The notes under the pieces were generated by a model. It did no database searches. It had not been told where the DNA came from and saw only the letters and a list, made by a program, of their open reading frames with translations. A stretch of DNA of 64,000 bases from Psychromonas sp. SA13A. GTDB taxonomy: Bacteria; Pseudomonadota; Gammaproteobacteria; Enterobacterales; Psychromonadaceae. Position numbers and translations under genes: made by a program. Below, one piece after another: positions 29,709 through 39,637 of the stretch. The first letter of the stretch is position 1. The number at the start of each line of letters is the position of its first letter. The stretch is from positions 1 through 64,000 of the forward strand of contig NZ_WTKU01000005.1 of the NCBI RefSeq assembly GCF_011378715.1, in the 5' to 3' direction.

Positions 29709-30134
29709 TTAACCATTTACAGCTGGGGGAGCACGGCAACCGTGAATACTGAGGGAAATAAAAGATTGTAGGGTTTCGCAAAAAGAAACCGCTGTTTTAC
29801 GTAACACCATCGCCGTTCGGCGAGCAGGAAAGTATAAAAATAATAACCAGCATAAACCAATTAATAGTTGACTCGACATTAATGAGTCATCAAAAAGGCT
29901 GCCACTATTAACTGACATAGACTCAGAAAAAGCCCCTTCACTTAATAGATGATTTAATTCGCTAATATCGTCAATTAAGCCATTCAACAACATGAATACA
30001 TAAATGCATAATAGCGTTAAAATAGGCAGTAACTTGCCCTCCATTCCTATTGCACGGGCACTCAAACCTAATCCACTAACTGTGGATTGCGATTTAATTT
30101 GCTGACAATATTGTAGAGGAAACAGTACACTCAA
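29709..30134 (-). CDS. Unrecognised small membrane protein
   Basis: A 141-residue open frame starting with TTG at 30134, with AAGG nine bases upstream. It has two hydrophobic segments (about 34-52, LLPILTLLCIYVFMLLNGL, and 88-104, LLIGLCWLLFLYFPA), each followed by polar or basic residues, so it could span the inner membrane twice. I do not recognise a family. It lies just upstream of the cyo operon in the same direction, but 317 bp separate them. It may be a real gene or a chance open frame; an uncertain start and lack of a family keep confidence low. Confidence 0.45.
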   Translation of the reverse strand: MSVLFPLQYCQQIKSQSTVSGLGLSARAIGMEGKLLPILTLLCIYVFMLLNGLIDDISELNHLLSEGAFSESMSVNSGSLFDDSLMSSQLLIGLCWLLFLYFPARRTAMVLRKTAVSFCETLQSFISLSIHGCRAPPAVNG

Positions 30135-30553
30135 AAGTTATTACCTTAATGATCCGGAAAAATCAATTAAACCTCCTACTTCATTTCCAAATATATTTGC
30201 ATGATGTAAATCAACAAACTAGTAAGAAGCAAGGGAATTTTCGGCAGTATAACAAAGTCGTTGAGCGCGACAAGTAGAAAAGACGTTAAGTAATAAATGA
30301 ATTAATTTTCAATACCAATAAAGCAGTAAAAATTTGTTGCCATCAGGTTCAAATAGCTTTTTATGGCTATGGCTTATTATTAACCATTAATTACATGTCT
30401 ATCTATCCGATCATCAGTTAAAATAACAAATTATCAACATTGTACTTAAAAACCTTCCCCCGATTAACGAATTTAATTTTCAAGCAGGGTTTCAAGTCAT
30501 GTTAAGCTTAAATATCAGTCATGATATAAAAATTCCAAAGGCAGTAAAATTAA
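30135..30553. other. Intergenic, no gene seen
   Basis: About 420 bp before rbgA. Nothing beyond AT-rich DNA is recognised; AAGG precedes the rbgA ATG at the right end. Confidence 0.4.
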
Positions 30554-31495
30554 ATGAGTAAAGCGAATATCCAGTGGTTTCCTGGACACATGCACAAAGC
30601 ACACAAACAAATTCAAGAAGTACTTCCACAAGTTGATATTATTATTGAAGTTGTTGATGCACGTATCCCTTACAGTAGCGAAAACCCACTGATAGCAGCT
30701 ATTAGAAAGAAAACGCCTTGTATTAAAGTATTAAATAAAGCAGACCTTGCGGACCCAGAAATTACCGCCAGATGGATTGAGTATTTAGAACAAGATCAAG
30801 ATGTAAAAGCGATTGCCATTACCACTAGCAAACCTGAGCAAGTGCATCAGATCACTAAACTCTGTGAAAAGATGTTACCTAATCGATTAGGGCAAGATAA
30901 ACAAATTCGAGCCATGATCATGGGTATTCCTAATGTAGGTAAATCCACCATCATTAATATTTTAGCTGATCGTATTATTGCTAAAACGGGTAATGAACCT
31001 GCAGTGACTAAAAATCAACAACGTATCCGCTTACCAAGTGGCATTATGCTGTCCGATACTCCAGGGTTTTTATGGCCTAAAATTGAGAATGCAAATTCTG
31101 GTTATCGTTTAGCGGTAACGGGAGCGATTAAAGATACTGCTATTGAGTATGAAGATATTGCATATTACGCAGCGGAATATTTAATAAAACACTATTTGCC
31201 TCGTTTACAGCAGCGTTATGAGTTTGAGGAAACTCCGCAATCGGACCATGAGTTAATGGAACTGATTGCTAAACGTCGTGGTGCATTGCGCGCAGGTGGG
31301 CATTTTGATATCTACAAAGTATCAACAATCCTGTTAAACGAGCTGCGTTCTGGTGCATTAGGTTTATTAAGTTTAGAAATACCTGAAATGGTGGCGGTTG
31401 AAAAACTGGAAGTTGAAGTGATCATGGCAGAAAAACTGAAAAAGAAAATTGAAGTTAAAGAAGCAAGAAGAAAAAGATACAAGAAAAATAGATAA
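30554..31495 (+). CDS. ylqF: Ribosome biogenesis GTPase YlqF/RbgA type
   Basis: A 313-residue circularly permuted GTPase. The order of G motifs is G4 (VLNKADLADPEI, about residue 59), G5, G1 (MGIPNVGKSTIINIL, about 123-137) and G3 (LSDTPGFLWP, about 171-180), the permutation of the YlqF/YawG family. RbgA acts late in assembly of the large ribosomal subunit in Bacillus; in gammaproteobacteria the role is presumed similar. Helical C-terminal domain (about 205-285) and a very basic tail (KKKIEVKEARRKRYKKNR) that suits rRNA binding are visible. It appears monocistronic. Confidence 0.9.
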   Translation: MSKANIQWFPGHMHKAHKQIQEVLPQVDIIIEVVDARIPYSSENPLIAAIRKKTPCIKVLNKADLADPEITARWIEYLEQDQDVKAIAITTSKPEQVHQITKLCEKMLPNRLGQDKQIRAMIMGIPNVGKSTIINILADRIIAKTGNEPAVTKNQQRIRLPSGIMLSDTPGFLWPKIENANSGYRLAVTGAIKDTAIEYEDIAYYAAEYLIKHYLPRLQQRYEFEETPQSDHELMELIAKRRGALRAGGHFDIYKVSTILLNELRSGALGLLSLEIPEMVAVEKLEVEVIMAEKLKKKIEVKEARRKRYKKNR

Positions 31496-31871
31496 TATCA
31501 ATAACTTCTTACTATGCGAATTAACGCTAAAGTGTTTAAGCATGAGATAGGAAAATATAGCTATTAGATAAGTCTTAGATAAACATCACATTGGCTTTTT
31601 ACATTTTTTATAAACCCTGTAAATAATGCTAATACTAATGTGATGACATTGTTGTAACAATCAATCCTTCCTACCTACCTACCTATTCCTTGTTTTTTAT
31701 CCACAATATACATAGATATTTTATCGCGCAGATTTTAAATTTATTTATATAACTCCTTTATCAAAAAAAGGTTTATATGCACTCTGCAATATCTGTTATC
31801 ATTAATAATTGAGCATTAGTATTATTTAATATCTGATATGTAAATCTGCATTGTCAAAAAAGGAATTCTGA
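31496..31871. other. Intergenic, no gene seen
   Basis: 376 bp between rbgA and the GGDEF receptor gene. A short CCTA/TACC repeat (about 31668-31685) is the only structure noticed. Confidence 0.4.
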
Positions 31872-34277
31872 GTGCCCATCAATATCAGAGTGTGTATTTG
31901 TTTTTTTGCATTGTTTGTTAATACACTGCATGCAAAAGAATTCAAGCAAATAACTTTGCAAGCTTCTTGGTTTGAGCAATTTCAATTTGCTGGCTACTAT
32001 ATGGCCAAAGAAAAAGGCTTTTATAATGAAGTTGGTTTAGCACTGACAATAAAACCTTTTCACATTGAGATACAAAATGAGATCGCTCAATTAGTCACTG
32101 ATGACAAAGTAGATTTTGCAGTTGGTAAAGAAAACCTCATTTTAGAGCAAGCTCAACATAAAAAAATAATTGCTTTGTATGCCCTTTTTCAATCCAGTCC
32201 CTTAGCTATTTTCAGCACTAAAAAATCTCATATTGATACATTCAAAGATTTCCTAGGTAAACGGATCATGACCACCCAGGCCGATGCTCAGCAAGTCTCA
32301 TTGAAGTCCATGTTGAGTTCACACCATGTGCAAGAATCAGACTTAACTTATTTAACTCATACGCATGATATAAAAGACCTCATCAATAACAAAACTGATT
32401 TAATCTCTGGTTATGTATCAAAAACCCCACACGATTTAGAAGCCTTAGGTGTACCCTTTAATACTTTTTCACCACAAGATTATGGTTTTGATTTGTATAG
32501 CGATTTTTTGTATACCAGCCAAAATTTTATGGCTAATAATAAACTACAGGCCGAAGCCTTTAGAGCCGCATCTTTAAAAGGCTGGCAATATGCGTTTGAT
32601 AATATAGATGAAGCCGTTGATATAATATTTGAAAAATACAATGAACAAAACATAAGTAAATCAGCCCTTTTATTTGAAGCAAAAGCACTTAAAAAATTAG
32701 CCTACCTCAATACACCAACACTTGGTGTTATTGATGAGAATAAACTAAAAAAGAGCTTTGATTTATATAAGGTACTAGGGGTTGATAAAGGACCGATTGA
32801 TTTCAGTCAGTTCATTTACGATAAAACGAATCCTTTTTTATTCCTAACCTCGCAGGAAAAAAGCTATTTAAAGAATAAACAAAAGATAACAATATGTATT
32901 GATCCTAACTGGTTACCCTATGATGGTTTTGATGAGGCTGGTCAACATATTGGGTTGAATACTGAGTTTCTTGATATCTTTAGAAAGCGCCTACCTATTC
33001 CATTAGATATCGTGAAAACTGAATCATGGGCTGAATCGGTAGTTTTTGCCAAACAAAGGAAGTGTGACCTTTTATCACTTGCAGGTGTCACTGAAGAGAG
33101 AGAAGAGTTTCTTAATTTTACTTCTCCTTACTTAACTTTTCCCCGAGTATTAGTGACTAAACCAGACCAGCCATTTGTTAACAATTTTACTCTCTTAATA
33201 GATAAAAAAATTGGCATGGTTCAAGGCTATGCGCAACAGGATATAATTAAAAACACTTACCCCAATATCATTATAGTAAATGTTAATTCGATAAAAGATG
33301 GCCTTAATAAAGTAGCTAACGGCGAACTTTATGGTTTCATTGATGCTTTAGATGCTGTTGGCTATTTTTTACAAGAAGATTTTTTAGGGGAACTAAAAGT
33401 AAGTGGGAAATTTGACCAAAAAAGAGAGCTTGGTCTTGGCGTTAGAAATGACCACCCCCTTTTATTAAGTATATTTAACAAACTAATTGATAACTTATCG
33501 CAAAAATCAATCAAGAGCATTACCGATAAAAGTGCATCCATTCAATATGTTGATAAATTTAACTATCAATTATTATGGTGGTTATTATTAATTGTATTAG
33601 CCATTATTGCGGCCTTTGTATACAGACAGAGTTTATTAAAAGATTTAAATAATAAATTGAATGAAAAAGTTGCAGAAAAAACCAAAGCCTTACAGGAACT
33701 AAATGAAAGCTTAGAACTAAAAATAAAACAGCGCACTGAGCAAATCGAACATTCAAAACGTCTATTACAAGATGTTGCTTACAGAGATAATTTAACGGGT
33801 GTTTTTAATCGACATTACTTAGATGAAAAGTCGATATGCTTTTTTAAACAAGCCGATATGCTTAATCAACCTCTCTCTCTATTGTTAATTGATATCGATT
33901 ATTTTAAAAAAGTAAATGATGCTCATGGGCATATTATTGGAGATAAAGTGTTAACTCATTTTGTTAACAATATTAGAAAAACCTTAAGAGCTGATGATTT
34001 ACTGGTGCGCTATGGCGGAGAAGAATTTATTTTACTGCTACCTAAAGAGGATTTACAACAAAGTTTAATTGTTGCAGAAAAACTACGTCAATATATAGAG
34101 TGGCACCCTTATCAATTGGACAAAGAAAATAATTTAATCAATATTACAATCAGCATCGGTGTTGGCCAATATGAAACAGGCGATTCTTTAGAGCAATTCA
34201 TAGGAAAAGCTGATTCGGCATTATATATCGCCAAGAATAATGGCAGAAATCAAGTTCAAGCAATCATGAAGAAATAA
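31872..34277 (+). CDS. Diguanylate cyclase with two periplasmic solute-binding domains
   Basis: An 801-residue membrane receptor that should make c-di-GMP in response to a periplasmic ligand. It starts with GTG behind AAAGGA at a spacing of nine and has a signal peptide ending at LHA (about residue 21). An NMT1/ThiY-type solute-binding domain follows (about 25-310; ASWFEQFQFAGYYMAKEKGFY), then a second, amino-acid-binding-type domain (about 330-555; ITICIDPNWLPYDGF, LLSLAGVTEEREEFLNFTSPYLTFPRVLV), one membrane helix (about 565-585) with a coiled coil, and a GGDEF domain with GGEEF at 715-719. An RADD inhibitory site lies five residues before it, so product inhibition is expected. The first domain resembles pyrimidine/thiamine-precursor binders, but the ligand is unknown. 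No operon partner is seen. Confidence 0.9.
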   Translation: MPINIRVCICFFALFVNTLHAKEFKQITLQASWFEQFQFAGYYMAKEKGFYNEVGLALTIKPFHIEIQNEIAQLVTDDKVDFAVGKENLILEQAQHKKIIALYALFQSSPLAIFSTKKSHIDTFKDFLGKRIMTTQADAQQVSLKSMLSSHHVQESDLTYLTHTHDIKDLINNKTDLISGYVSKTPHDLEALGVPFNTFSPQDYGFDLYSDFLYTSQNFMANNKLQAEAFRAASLKGWQYAFDNIDEAVDIIFEKYNEQNISKSALLFEAKALKKLAYLNTPTLGVIDENKLKKSFDLYKVLGVDKGPIDFSQFIYDKTNPFLFLTSQEKSYLKNKQKITICIDPNWLPYDGFDEAGQHIGLNTEFLDIFRKRLPIPLDIVKTESWAESVVFAKQRKCDLLSLAGVTEEREEFLNFTSPYLTFPRVLVTKPDQPFVNNFTLLIDKKIGMVQGYAQQDIIKNTYPNIIIVNVNSIKDGLNKVANGELYGFIDALDAVGYFLQEDFLGELKVSGKFDQKRELGLGVRNDHPLLLSIFNKLIDNLSQKSIKSITDKSASIQYVDKFNYQLLWWLLLIVLAIIAAFVYRQSLLKDLNNKLNEKVAEKTKALQELNESLELKIKQRTEQIEHSKRLLQDVAYRDNLTGVFNRHYLDEKSICFFKQADMLNQPLSLLLIDIDYFKKVNDAHGHIIGDKVLTHFVNNIRKTLRADDLLVRYGGEEFILLLPKEDLQQSLIVAEKLRQYIEWHPYQLDKENNLINITISIGVGQYETGDSLEQFIGKADSALYIAKNNGRNQVQAIMKK

Positions 34278-34783
34278 ACGACTTAGATTCAAATCAAAAG
34301 GTTCTAGGCGGTGGTTGCACACAATAAAACTAATTATATTTTTGCCCCTGTAAATAATACTGGTAACCGCCATATCACTTTCAGAGTTTAAATCGCTTAA
34401 AAATAGTTATTATCTAGATATATTAAATGATTTTTTTTAAGCTGTGATCAATGATTTACATTGATATACATTTATCAGCTATATTTATTTTTATATAAAA
34501 TTTATAAACTATTTTATCTGATATTAGGTCTACTCCCTCACTATCCAGACCATTCAAGTTGTCCCCGAAGCCATCTATTAATAGTAATCTTATATTAGCT
34601 ACTCAGTTTAAATAGCAAGGATAAAAAAATGACAAACCTTGAACCACAAATAAGCGCTAAAATTTATATAAAAAAATCTACTATTTTTCTCTCAATACAA
34701 AAACTTATAAACGCCCAACGTCCTTTGAGCACGCTCAGTTTTCCTAGCCTATTTTTTCTACCAACTTTGTATAATGTGAAACT
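34278..34783. other. Intergenic between two c-di-GMP genes
   Basis: 506 bp, AT-rich. The only candidate gene is the 52-codon frame at 34629. No clear terminator follows the upstream gene. Confidence 0.4.
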
Positions 34784-34787
34784 ATGA
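34629..34787 (+). CDS. Possible 52-residue ORF overlapping the next start codon
   Basis: An ATG at 34629 with AAGGA about seven bases upstream opens a 52-codon frame (MTNLEPQISAKIYIKK..., ending in LYNVKL) whose TGA overlaps the ATG of the PAS-GGDEF-EAL gene as ATGA. The large gene has no ribosome site of its own, so translation of this frame could deliver ribosomes to it. I do not recognise the peptide and it may be a chance frame. Confidence 0.3.
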   Translation: MTNLEPQISAKIYIKKSTIFLSIQKLINAQRPLSTLSFPSLFFLPTLYNVKL

Positions 34788-37700
34788 AATTAAACAATTC
34801 AAAGTCACCTCACCTACTGATTAATGATACGGAGCTGTTATTTAAAATGGCTTTCAATCAACCATTTTATTTCATGGCGATACTCTCACCGGAAGGAAAT
34901 ATCTTAGACGTTAATGACTTAGCATTAACATCCAAAGGTTTGAAAAAAGAAGATTATATTGGCAAGCTATTTTGGAAGTCCCCTGCATGGTCTAATTTTC
35001 CTGAATGGGAGAGTCGTTGGATGAAACGCTTAGCTAAAGCGTCCAGTCAACAAAAAGCGGTAATAACGGAAGATTATTACCAAATTGCAGATGGCTCTGT
35101 TTATTATACTGATGTATCGACAACTGCTATTTATACCCCTAATAACCAACTCTCTGGTTATATGATCCAAGCTATTGATACGACAAAACACAGACAAAAA
35201 TATAGACAAATAGAAGAAACAACAAAAAAAGATGATACTGACTTAGAGCTGGTTCTAGAACAAAGCAAGGTTGGTAATTGGTCTCTTAATCTTGTTAACC
35301 AGAGTTCTCAACGTTCTCTGACACACGACCAAATATTTGGTTACGACTCATTGGTACCCCATTGGACTGCAGATACATTTCTTCAACACGTCATCCCTGA
35401 AGAACAAATAGAGGTAACTAACAAACTCCAACAAGCTATTGCAAATAAAATGAATTGGAAAATTGAGTGTCGAATTATTCGAACCGATGGTGAAATTCGT
35501 TGGATTTTAGCTTCAGGTGGACATGTGATTGACGCACCAGGTCAATCAAAATTAATGGTCGGAATAGTACAAGATATAACAGATCTAAAAAAAGCAGAGC
35601 ATGCTAATTTACAACATAGTGCTGAACTACAAAGCATATTTAACGCGCTACCAGATACTTACTTTCGTATACAATCCGATGGAAAAATTCTAGATTATCG
35701 TACACAAAATAAAAGCGAGCTGTTTAAAGTACCCGAACAATTTATTGGTAAACGCATGCAAGATATTTTACCAAAAGATACTGGCGCATTATTCCAATCA
35801 AAAATAGATGAGATCATGCAGGTCGATAAGGTAGTTACTTTTAATTTTCAATTATCTACTAATAATCAAGTAGCTCACTTGGAAGCTCGACTTAATAGAA
35901 TTCATTTGCATGACCAACTTGTGTGTGTTGTTCGTAATGTTACAGATCAATATGAATCCAGAGAATCTTTAGAGGTCAGTGAACAACTATTTCGTACTAT
36001 TTTTGAACAAGCATCGGTTGGCGTTGCATTGGTCAGTTTTGATATCAAAAAGGTCATTCGTATTAATCAACAGTTTTGCGATATGGTTGGCTACAGTAAA
36101 GAAGAAATGTCAGATCCTAATATTTTTGAAAAAATCACACACCCTGATGATTTAAAAAGCAATTTAAGTAAACGAAATAAAGTATTAAGAGGCAAAAAAC
36201 GATCAACAACAATGGATAAACGTTATATTCACAAAGATGGGCATATCGTTTGGGTTGAGCTAACCATTTCCCCGACTCGTAAAGTCGGCAACCTACCTAA
36301 AACTATTATTGTCGTTGCTCAGGATATTAGCCAACGTAAAAAAGCAGAAGAAAGATTACTACTATCCTCTAAAGTATTTAGTGATACTAATGAAGGTATT
36401 GTCATTACAGATGCTCAGCAACTTATTGTGGATGTTAATCCAGCCTTCGTTAGAATAACAGGCTTTAGCAAACAGGAAGTTATGGGTAAACTGCCCAGCT
36501 TCTTAGGGTCTGGTAAGCAAAGCCCGCAGTTTTATGAAGAGATGTGGTCATCAATTAAAACCCACGGGCATTGGCAAGGCGAAGTTTGGAACAGAACAAA
36601 ACAAGGAGAACTCTATGCTGAACTGCTCAATATCTCATCACTAACCAATCAACAAAATCGAGTCACTCACTACATAGGTGTATTTTCCGATATTACCAGC
36701 ATTAAGCAACAACAAGAAAAACTTAACCTGATGGCGCACTATGATGTACTGACTAAATTACCTAATAGAGCTTTATTTATAGATCGTTTTCATCAATCTA
36801 TTGCCCATAGTATTCGTACAGGCCATCAACTAGCGGTGTGCTTCCTAGATTTAGATAATTTCAAACCTGTAAATGATACCTATGGTCACGAAGCGGGTGA
36901 CCATTTATTAATTGAAGTATCAGAACGTATTATTGGTTGCATCCGAGAAGAAGACACGGTTTCCCGCCAAGGTGGTGATGAGTTTGCCATCTTATTGAAT
37001 GATATTAAATCGCCTTCACAATATGAAGCAACCGTCAAACGCATTCATAAAGCGTTAGCCATACCTTATATAATTGATGATATTGAGCATCATCTTACTG
37101 TCTCTAGTGGTGTTACCCTTTATCCATCAGATAATGCTGATATAGATACTCTATTACGTCATGCTGACCATGCAATGTACCAATCTAAATTAGCGGGTAA
37201 AAATCGCTCTCAATTATATAGTCCAGATTCAGACCAACGTATAATTCAACACAACCTTCAATTAGAAGAAATTAATCGCGCTTTAATCAATAATGAATTT
37301 CAATTGTACTATCAACCGAAAGTTAATATGGCAACAGGTGAGGTGTTTGGAGCCGAAGCCTTAATTCGCTGGCTTCACCCAGAAAGAGGCATGATACCAC
37401 CACTAGATTTCTTACCATTTATCGACGGAACATCATTAGAAATTAAGATTGGAGAATGGGTTATCAATGAGGCCCTGCAACAACTTGAAAACTGGCAGCT
37501 GCAAGGTATTGAACTTGAAGTGAGTATCAATATTGCTTCTTATCACCTGCTCTCTTCCTCTTTTTTTATTGTGCTTGAACAGTGCTTAGCTGAACACCCT
37601 GCAATTAAACCTCAATGTTTGCAATTAGAAATTTTGGAAAGCTCTACTTTAGGTGATCTCAAAACAATTACTCATATTATCAAGGAGTGTCAAACGCTGT

Positions 37701-38395
37701 TAGGTGTCAGTTTTGCTTTGGATGATTTTGGCACAGGTTACTCATCATTAACTCATTTAAGAAGTTTACCTGCGGAAACGATTAAGATTGATCAAAGTTT
37801 CGTCAGAGACATGCTAGATGATCCAAGTGATTACTCAATTATTGATGGTGTTATTTCATTAACAAAATCATTTAATCGTAATGTTATTGCTGAAGGCGTT
37901 GAAACTAATGAGCATGGATTGATGCTGTTATTGATGGGATGCCAACAAGCTCAAGGTTATGGAATAGCGAAACCGATGTCAGCACCAGCCCTGTCGAAAT
38001 GGTTAAGTGACTATATTCCTAACCAAACCTGGATCACTTGCAGTAAAAAAGAGCACAATAATAAACAAAAAAATCTGAAAATATTTAAGCTAATTACCAC
38101 ACAGTGGAAAGATAAACTAAGAAAACAGATTTTATTACCCCCGAATAACAAAATAGTTTGGCCAATACTTGATAATCAACTATGTCATTGTGGTAACTGG
38201 ACTTTCCTAAGGAAACAAGAGCAGTTATTTACAGAAGAAGAGATGCAACAGATTGAAAATGCTCATGACAAAATACATAAAATAGCTTATTCGTTACAGC
38301 TTAAATACCAAGCCGGAGAACTAGAATCAGCACGCGCTGACTTAGCTGAGCTTGATTTGGCTTTTATTGAAATGAACAACACAATTGGCCTATAG
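34784..38395 (+). CDS. Multi-PAS GGDEF-EAL protein with C-terminal CZB-like domain
   Basis: A 1203-residue cytoplasmic c-di-GMP protein without membrane segments. Domains in order: PAS (about 20-140), PAS_3-type (155-265), PAS (280-390), PAS_3-type (400-520), PAS (525-640), GGDEF (650-810, intact GGDEF at 730-734), EAL (825-1080, intact EAL at 858-860; DDFGTGYSSLTHL and AEGVE present) and a C-terminal region 1095-1203. The last part has LCHCGNW with Cys1134, His1135, Cys1136 and Trp1139, then AHDKIH with His1161 and His1165, which resembles the zinc-binding CZB domain of DgcZ and some chemoreceptors. Both catalytic sites look active, so the net sign of activity may depend on PAS and zinc input. 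Confidence 0.9.
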   Translation: MKLNNSKSPHLLINDTELLFKMAFNQPFYFMAILSPEGNILDVNDLALTSKGLKKEDYIGKLFWKSPAWSNFPEWESRWMKRLAKASSQQKAVITEDYYQIADGSVYYTDVSTTAIYTPNNQLSGYMIQAIDTTKHRQKYRQIEETTKKDDTDLELVLEQSKVGNWSLNLVNQSSQRSLTHDQIFGYDSLVPHWTADTFLQHVIPEEQIEVTNKLQQAIANKMNWKIECRIIRTDGEIRWILASGGHVIDAPGQSKLMVGIVQDITDLKKAEHANLQHSAELQSIFNALPDTYFRIQSDGKILDYRTQNKSELFKVPEQFIGKRMQDILPKDTGALFQSKIDEIMQVDKVVTFNFQLSTNNQVAHLEARLNRIHLHDQLVCVVRNVTDQYESRESLEVSEQLFRTIFEQASVGVALVSFDIKKVIRINQQFCDMVGYSKEEMSDPNIFEKITHPDDLKSNLSKRNKVLRGKKRSTTMDKRYIHKDGHIVWVELTISPTRKVGNLPKTIIVVAQDISQRKKAEERLLLSSKVFSDTNEGIVITDAQQLIVDVNPAFVRITGFSKQEVMGKLPSFLGSGKQSPQFYEEMWSSIKTHGHWQGEVWNRTKQGELYAELLNISSLTNQQNRVTHYIGVFSDITSIKQQQEKLNLMAHYDVLTKLPNRALFIDRFHQSIAHSIRTGHQLAVCFLDLDNFKPVNDTYGHEAGDHLLIEVSERIIGCIREEDTVSRQGGDEFAILLNDIKSPSQYEATVKRIHKALAIPYIIDDIEHHLTVSSGVTLYPSDNADIDTLLRHADHAMYQSKLAGKNRSQLYSPDSDQRIIQHNLQLEEINRALINNEFQLYYQPKVNMATGEVFGAEALIRWLHPERGMIPPLDFLPFIDGTSLEIKIGEWVINEALQQLENWQLQGIELEVSINIASYHLLSSSFFIVLEQCLAEHPAIKPQCLQLEILESSTLGDLKTITHIIKECQTLLGVSFALDDFGTGYSSLTHLRSLPAETIKIDQSFVRDMLDDPSDYSIIDGVISLTKSFNRNVIAEGVETNEHGLMLLLMGCQQAQGYGIAKPMSAPALSKWLSDYIPNQTWITCSKKEHNNKQKNLKIFKLITTQWKDKLRKQILLPPNNKIVWPILDNQLCHCGNWTFLRKQEQLFTEEEMQQIENAHDKIHKIAYSLQLKYQAGELESARADLAELDLAFIEMNNTIGL

Positions 38396-38465
38396 GAAAT
38401 ATTAGTTAACCTTTACGTTATGACTAATATTGGTTGGCAACGGCTACATATATCCTGACTAGAGG

Positions 38466-38492
38466 TAGAAATAGAAATAGAAATAGAAATAG
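38466..38492. repeat. Hexanucleotide repeat (TAGAAA)4
   Basis: Four perfect TAGAAA units plus TAG, just after the end of the GGDEF-EAL gene. Confidence 0.9.
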
Positions 38493-38605
38493 CCGATATC
38501 TTATTTTTAGATTTTCAATAAAAAAGATTTATGCCGCCGGTAATCTCAACTAAATTAGAATCACTTTACATAAGTGACACTCGGCTATACAAATACGGAA
38601 TAAAA

Positions 38606-38637
38606 TCAATATATCAATATATCAATATATCAATATG
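38606..38637. repeat. 8-bp repeat (TCAATATA)4
   Basis: Three perfect TCAATATA units and one TCAATATG lie in the intergenic region before the ygiD gene end. Confidence 0.9.
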
Positions 38638-38827
38638 ATGAAATTGAATCTATTGATAGGCTAGCCGAGGCAGTGATGACTAATTTTAATAGGCCACTAT
38701 ACTTTGGTAATTTAACCTAATTTCCTTGATATAATGCTAAAAAGTACCAGTAAACGATTAAGTAATATCCATTTCATATTCAATTACATAAAGAGATCAA
38801 ACTCTATGATTTTAATCGTTCATTGCA

Positions 38828-39637
38828 TTATTTTACTTGGCTATGCCATATAAAGGCGCTAGATTGTTTGTTAAGAATAGTTATATTTTCATGTTCATCA
38901 CTTGCTCTTCCCGCAAGCCCATAACAAACATGCAAAGGTAATAAATGTTCTTCTCGTGGATGACAATAGCGAGCATGTGGAGCCTGAACCCAGTTTGTCA
39001 TTCTTTCATTACGATCATCTTCGCGAATATTTTTGTCGCTCAATGTTATACTTAACCAATCTTCAAACTGTTGATTTTTTAATTGGTTATCAGCCGTATT
39101 AGGTGCAAAGAATGCTTTCATATTATGAAATGAGAAGCCTGACCCTATCACTAGTAAATTATCATAATCAAGTAACTGTAGTGCTTTTCCAATGGCTAGA
39201 TGCAGTGCAGGATCTAGACTATTCACTAATGAAAGCTGAATAACAGGAATATCAGCAGCGGGATACATTAACGTCAATGGAACATAGACACCGTGGTCAT
39301 AACCTCTTTTATATTCAAGTTTAGCTGGTATGCCAGATTGCTTTAATACCTGCTGTACTTGTTTTGCAAGCTCAGGTTCTCCTGGGCTTGGATATTTCAC
39401 TTCATATGCTGGGGCAGGAAAGCCGTAGTAATCGTAGAGCAATTCAGGGTTTGAGTGCGCAGTGATCATCACCTGTTCAGTTTCCCAATGCGCACTAATC
39501 AATAAAATAGCACTTGGTTTAGATATTTTTTGGGGTAGCGATTTTAAATAAGACACCATTTCAGCATGTGCAGGGTCATCAAACAATGGCATAGGGCCAC
39601 CACCATGAGAAATAAAAGCGATATTTACGTTCTTCAT
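38828..39637 (-). CDS. ygiD: 4,5-DOPA dioxygenase extradiol-like protein (YgiD/LigB family)
   Basis: A 269-residue member of the class III extradiol dioxygenases of the DODA branch. Metal-ligand motifs are visible: ISHGGGPM (about residue 10), LISAHWE (about 47-52) and the HGVYVPL segment (about 115-121), and the C-terminal LLPLHVCYGLAG helix. E. coli YgiD cleaves L-DOPA in vitro. The frame is open to 39676, but GGAG is six bases before the ATG at 39637, giving MKNVNIAFISHGGG. It lies downstream of doxX in the same direction with a LysR gene divergent, a trio I have seen in other gammaproteobacteria. Confidence 0.88.
   Translation of the reverse strand: MKNVNIAFISHGGGPMPLFDDPAHAEMVSYLKSLPQKISKPSAILLISAHWETEQVMITAHSNPELLYDYYGFPAPAYEVKYPSPGEPELAKQVQQVLKQSGIPAKLEYKRGYDHGVYVPLTLMYPAADIPVIQLSLVNSLDPALHLAIGKALQLLDYDNLLVIGSGFSFHNMKAFFAPNTADNQLKNQQFEDWLSITLSDKNIREDDRNERMTNWVQAPHARYCHPREEHLLPLHVCYGLAGRASDEHENITILNKQSSAFIWHSQVK

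Larger units (their letters stand above)
38396..38827. other. Intergenic with two microsatellites
   Basis: 432 bp after the GGDEF-EAL gene. It holds a TAGAAA repeat and a TCAATATA repeat (listed separately), but no gene was found. Confidence 0.5.
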
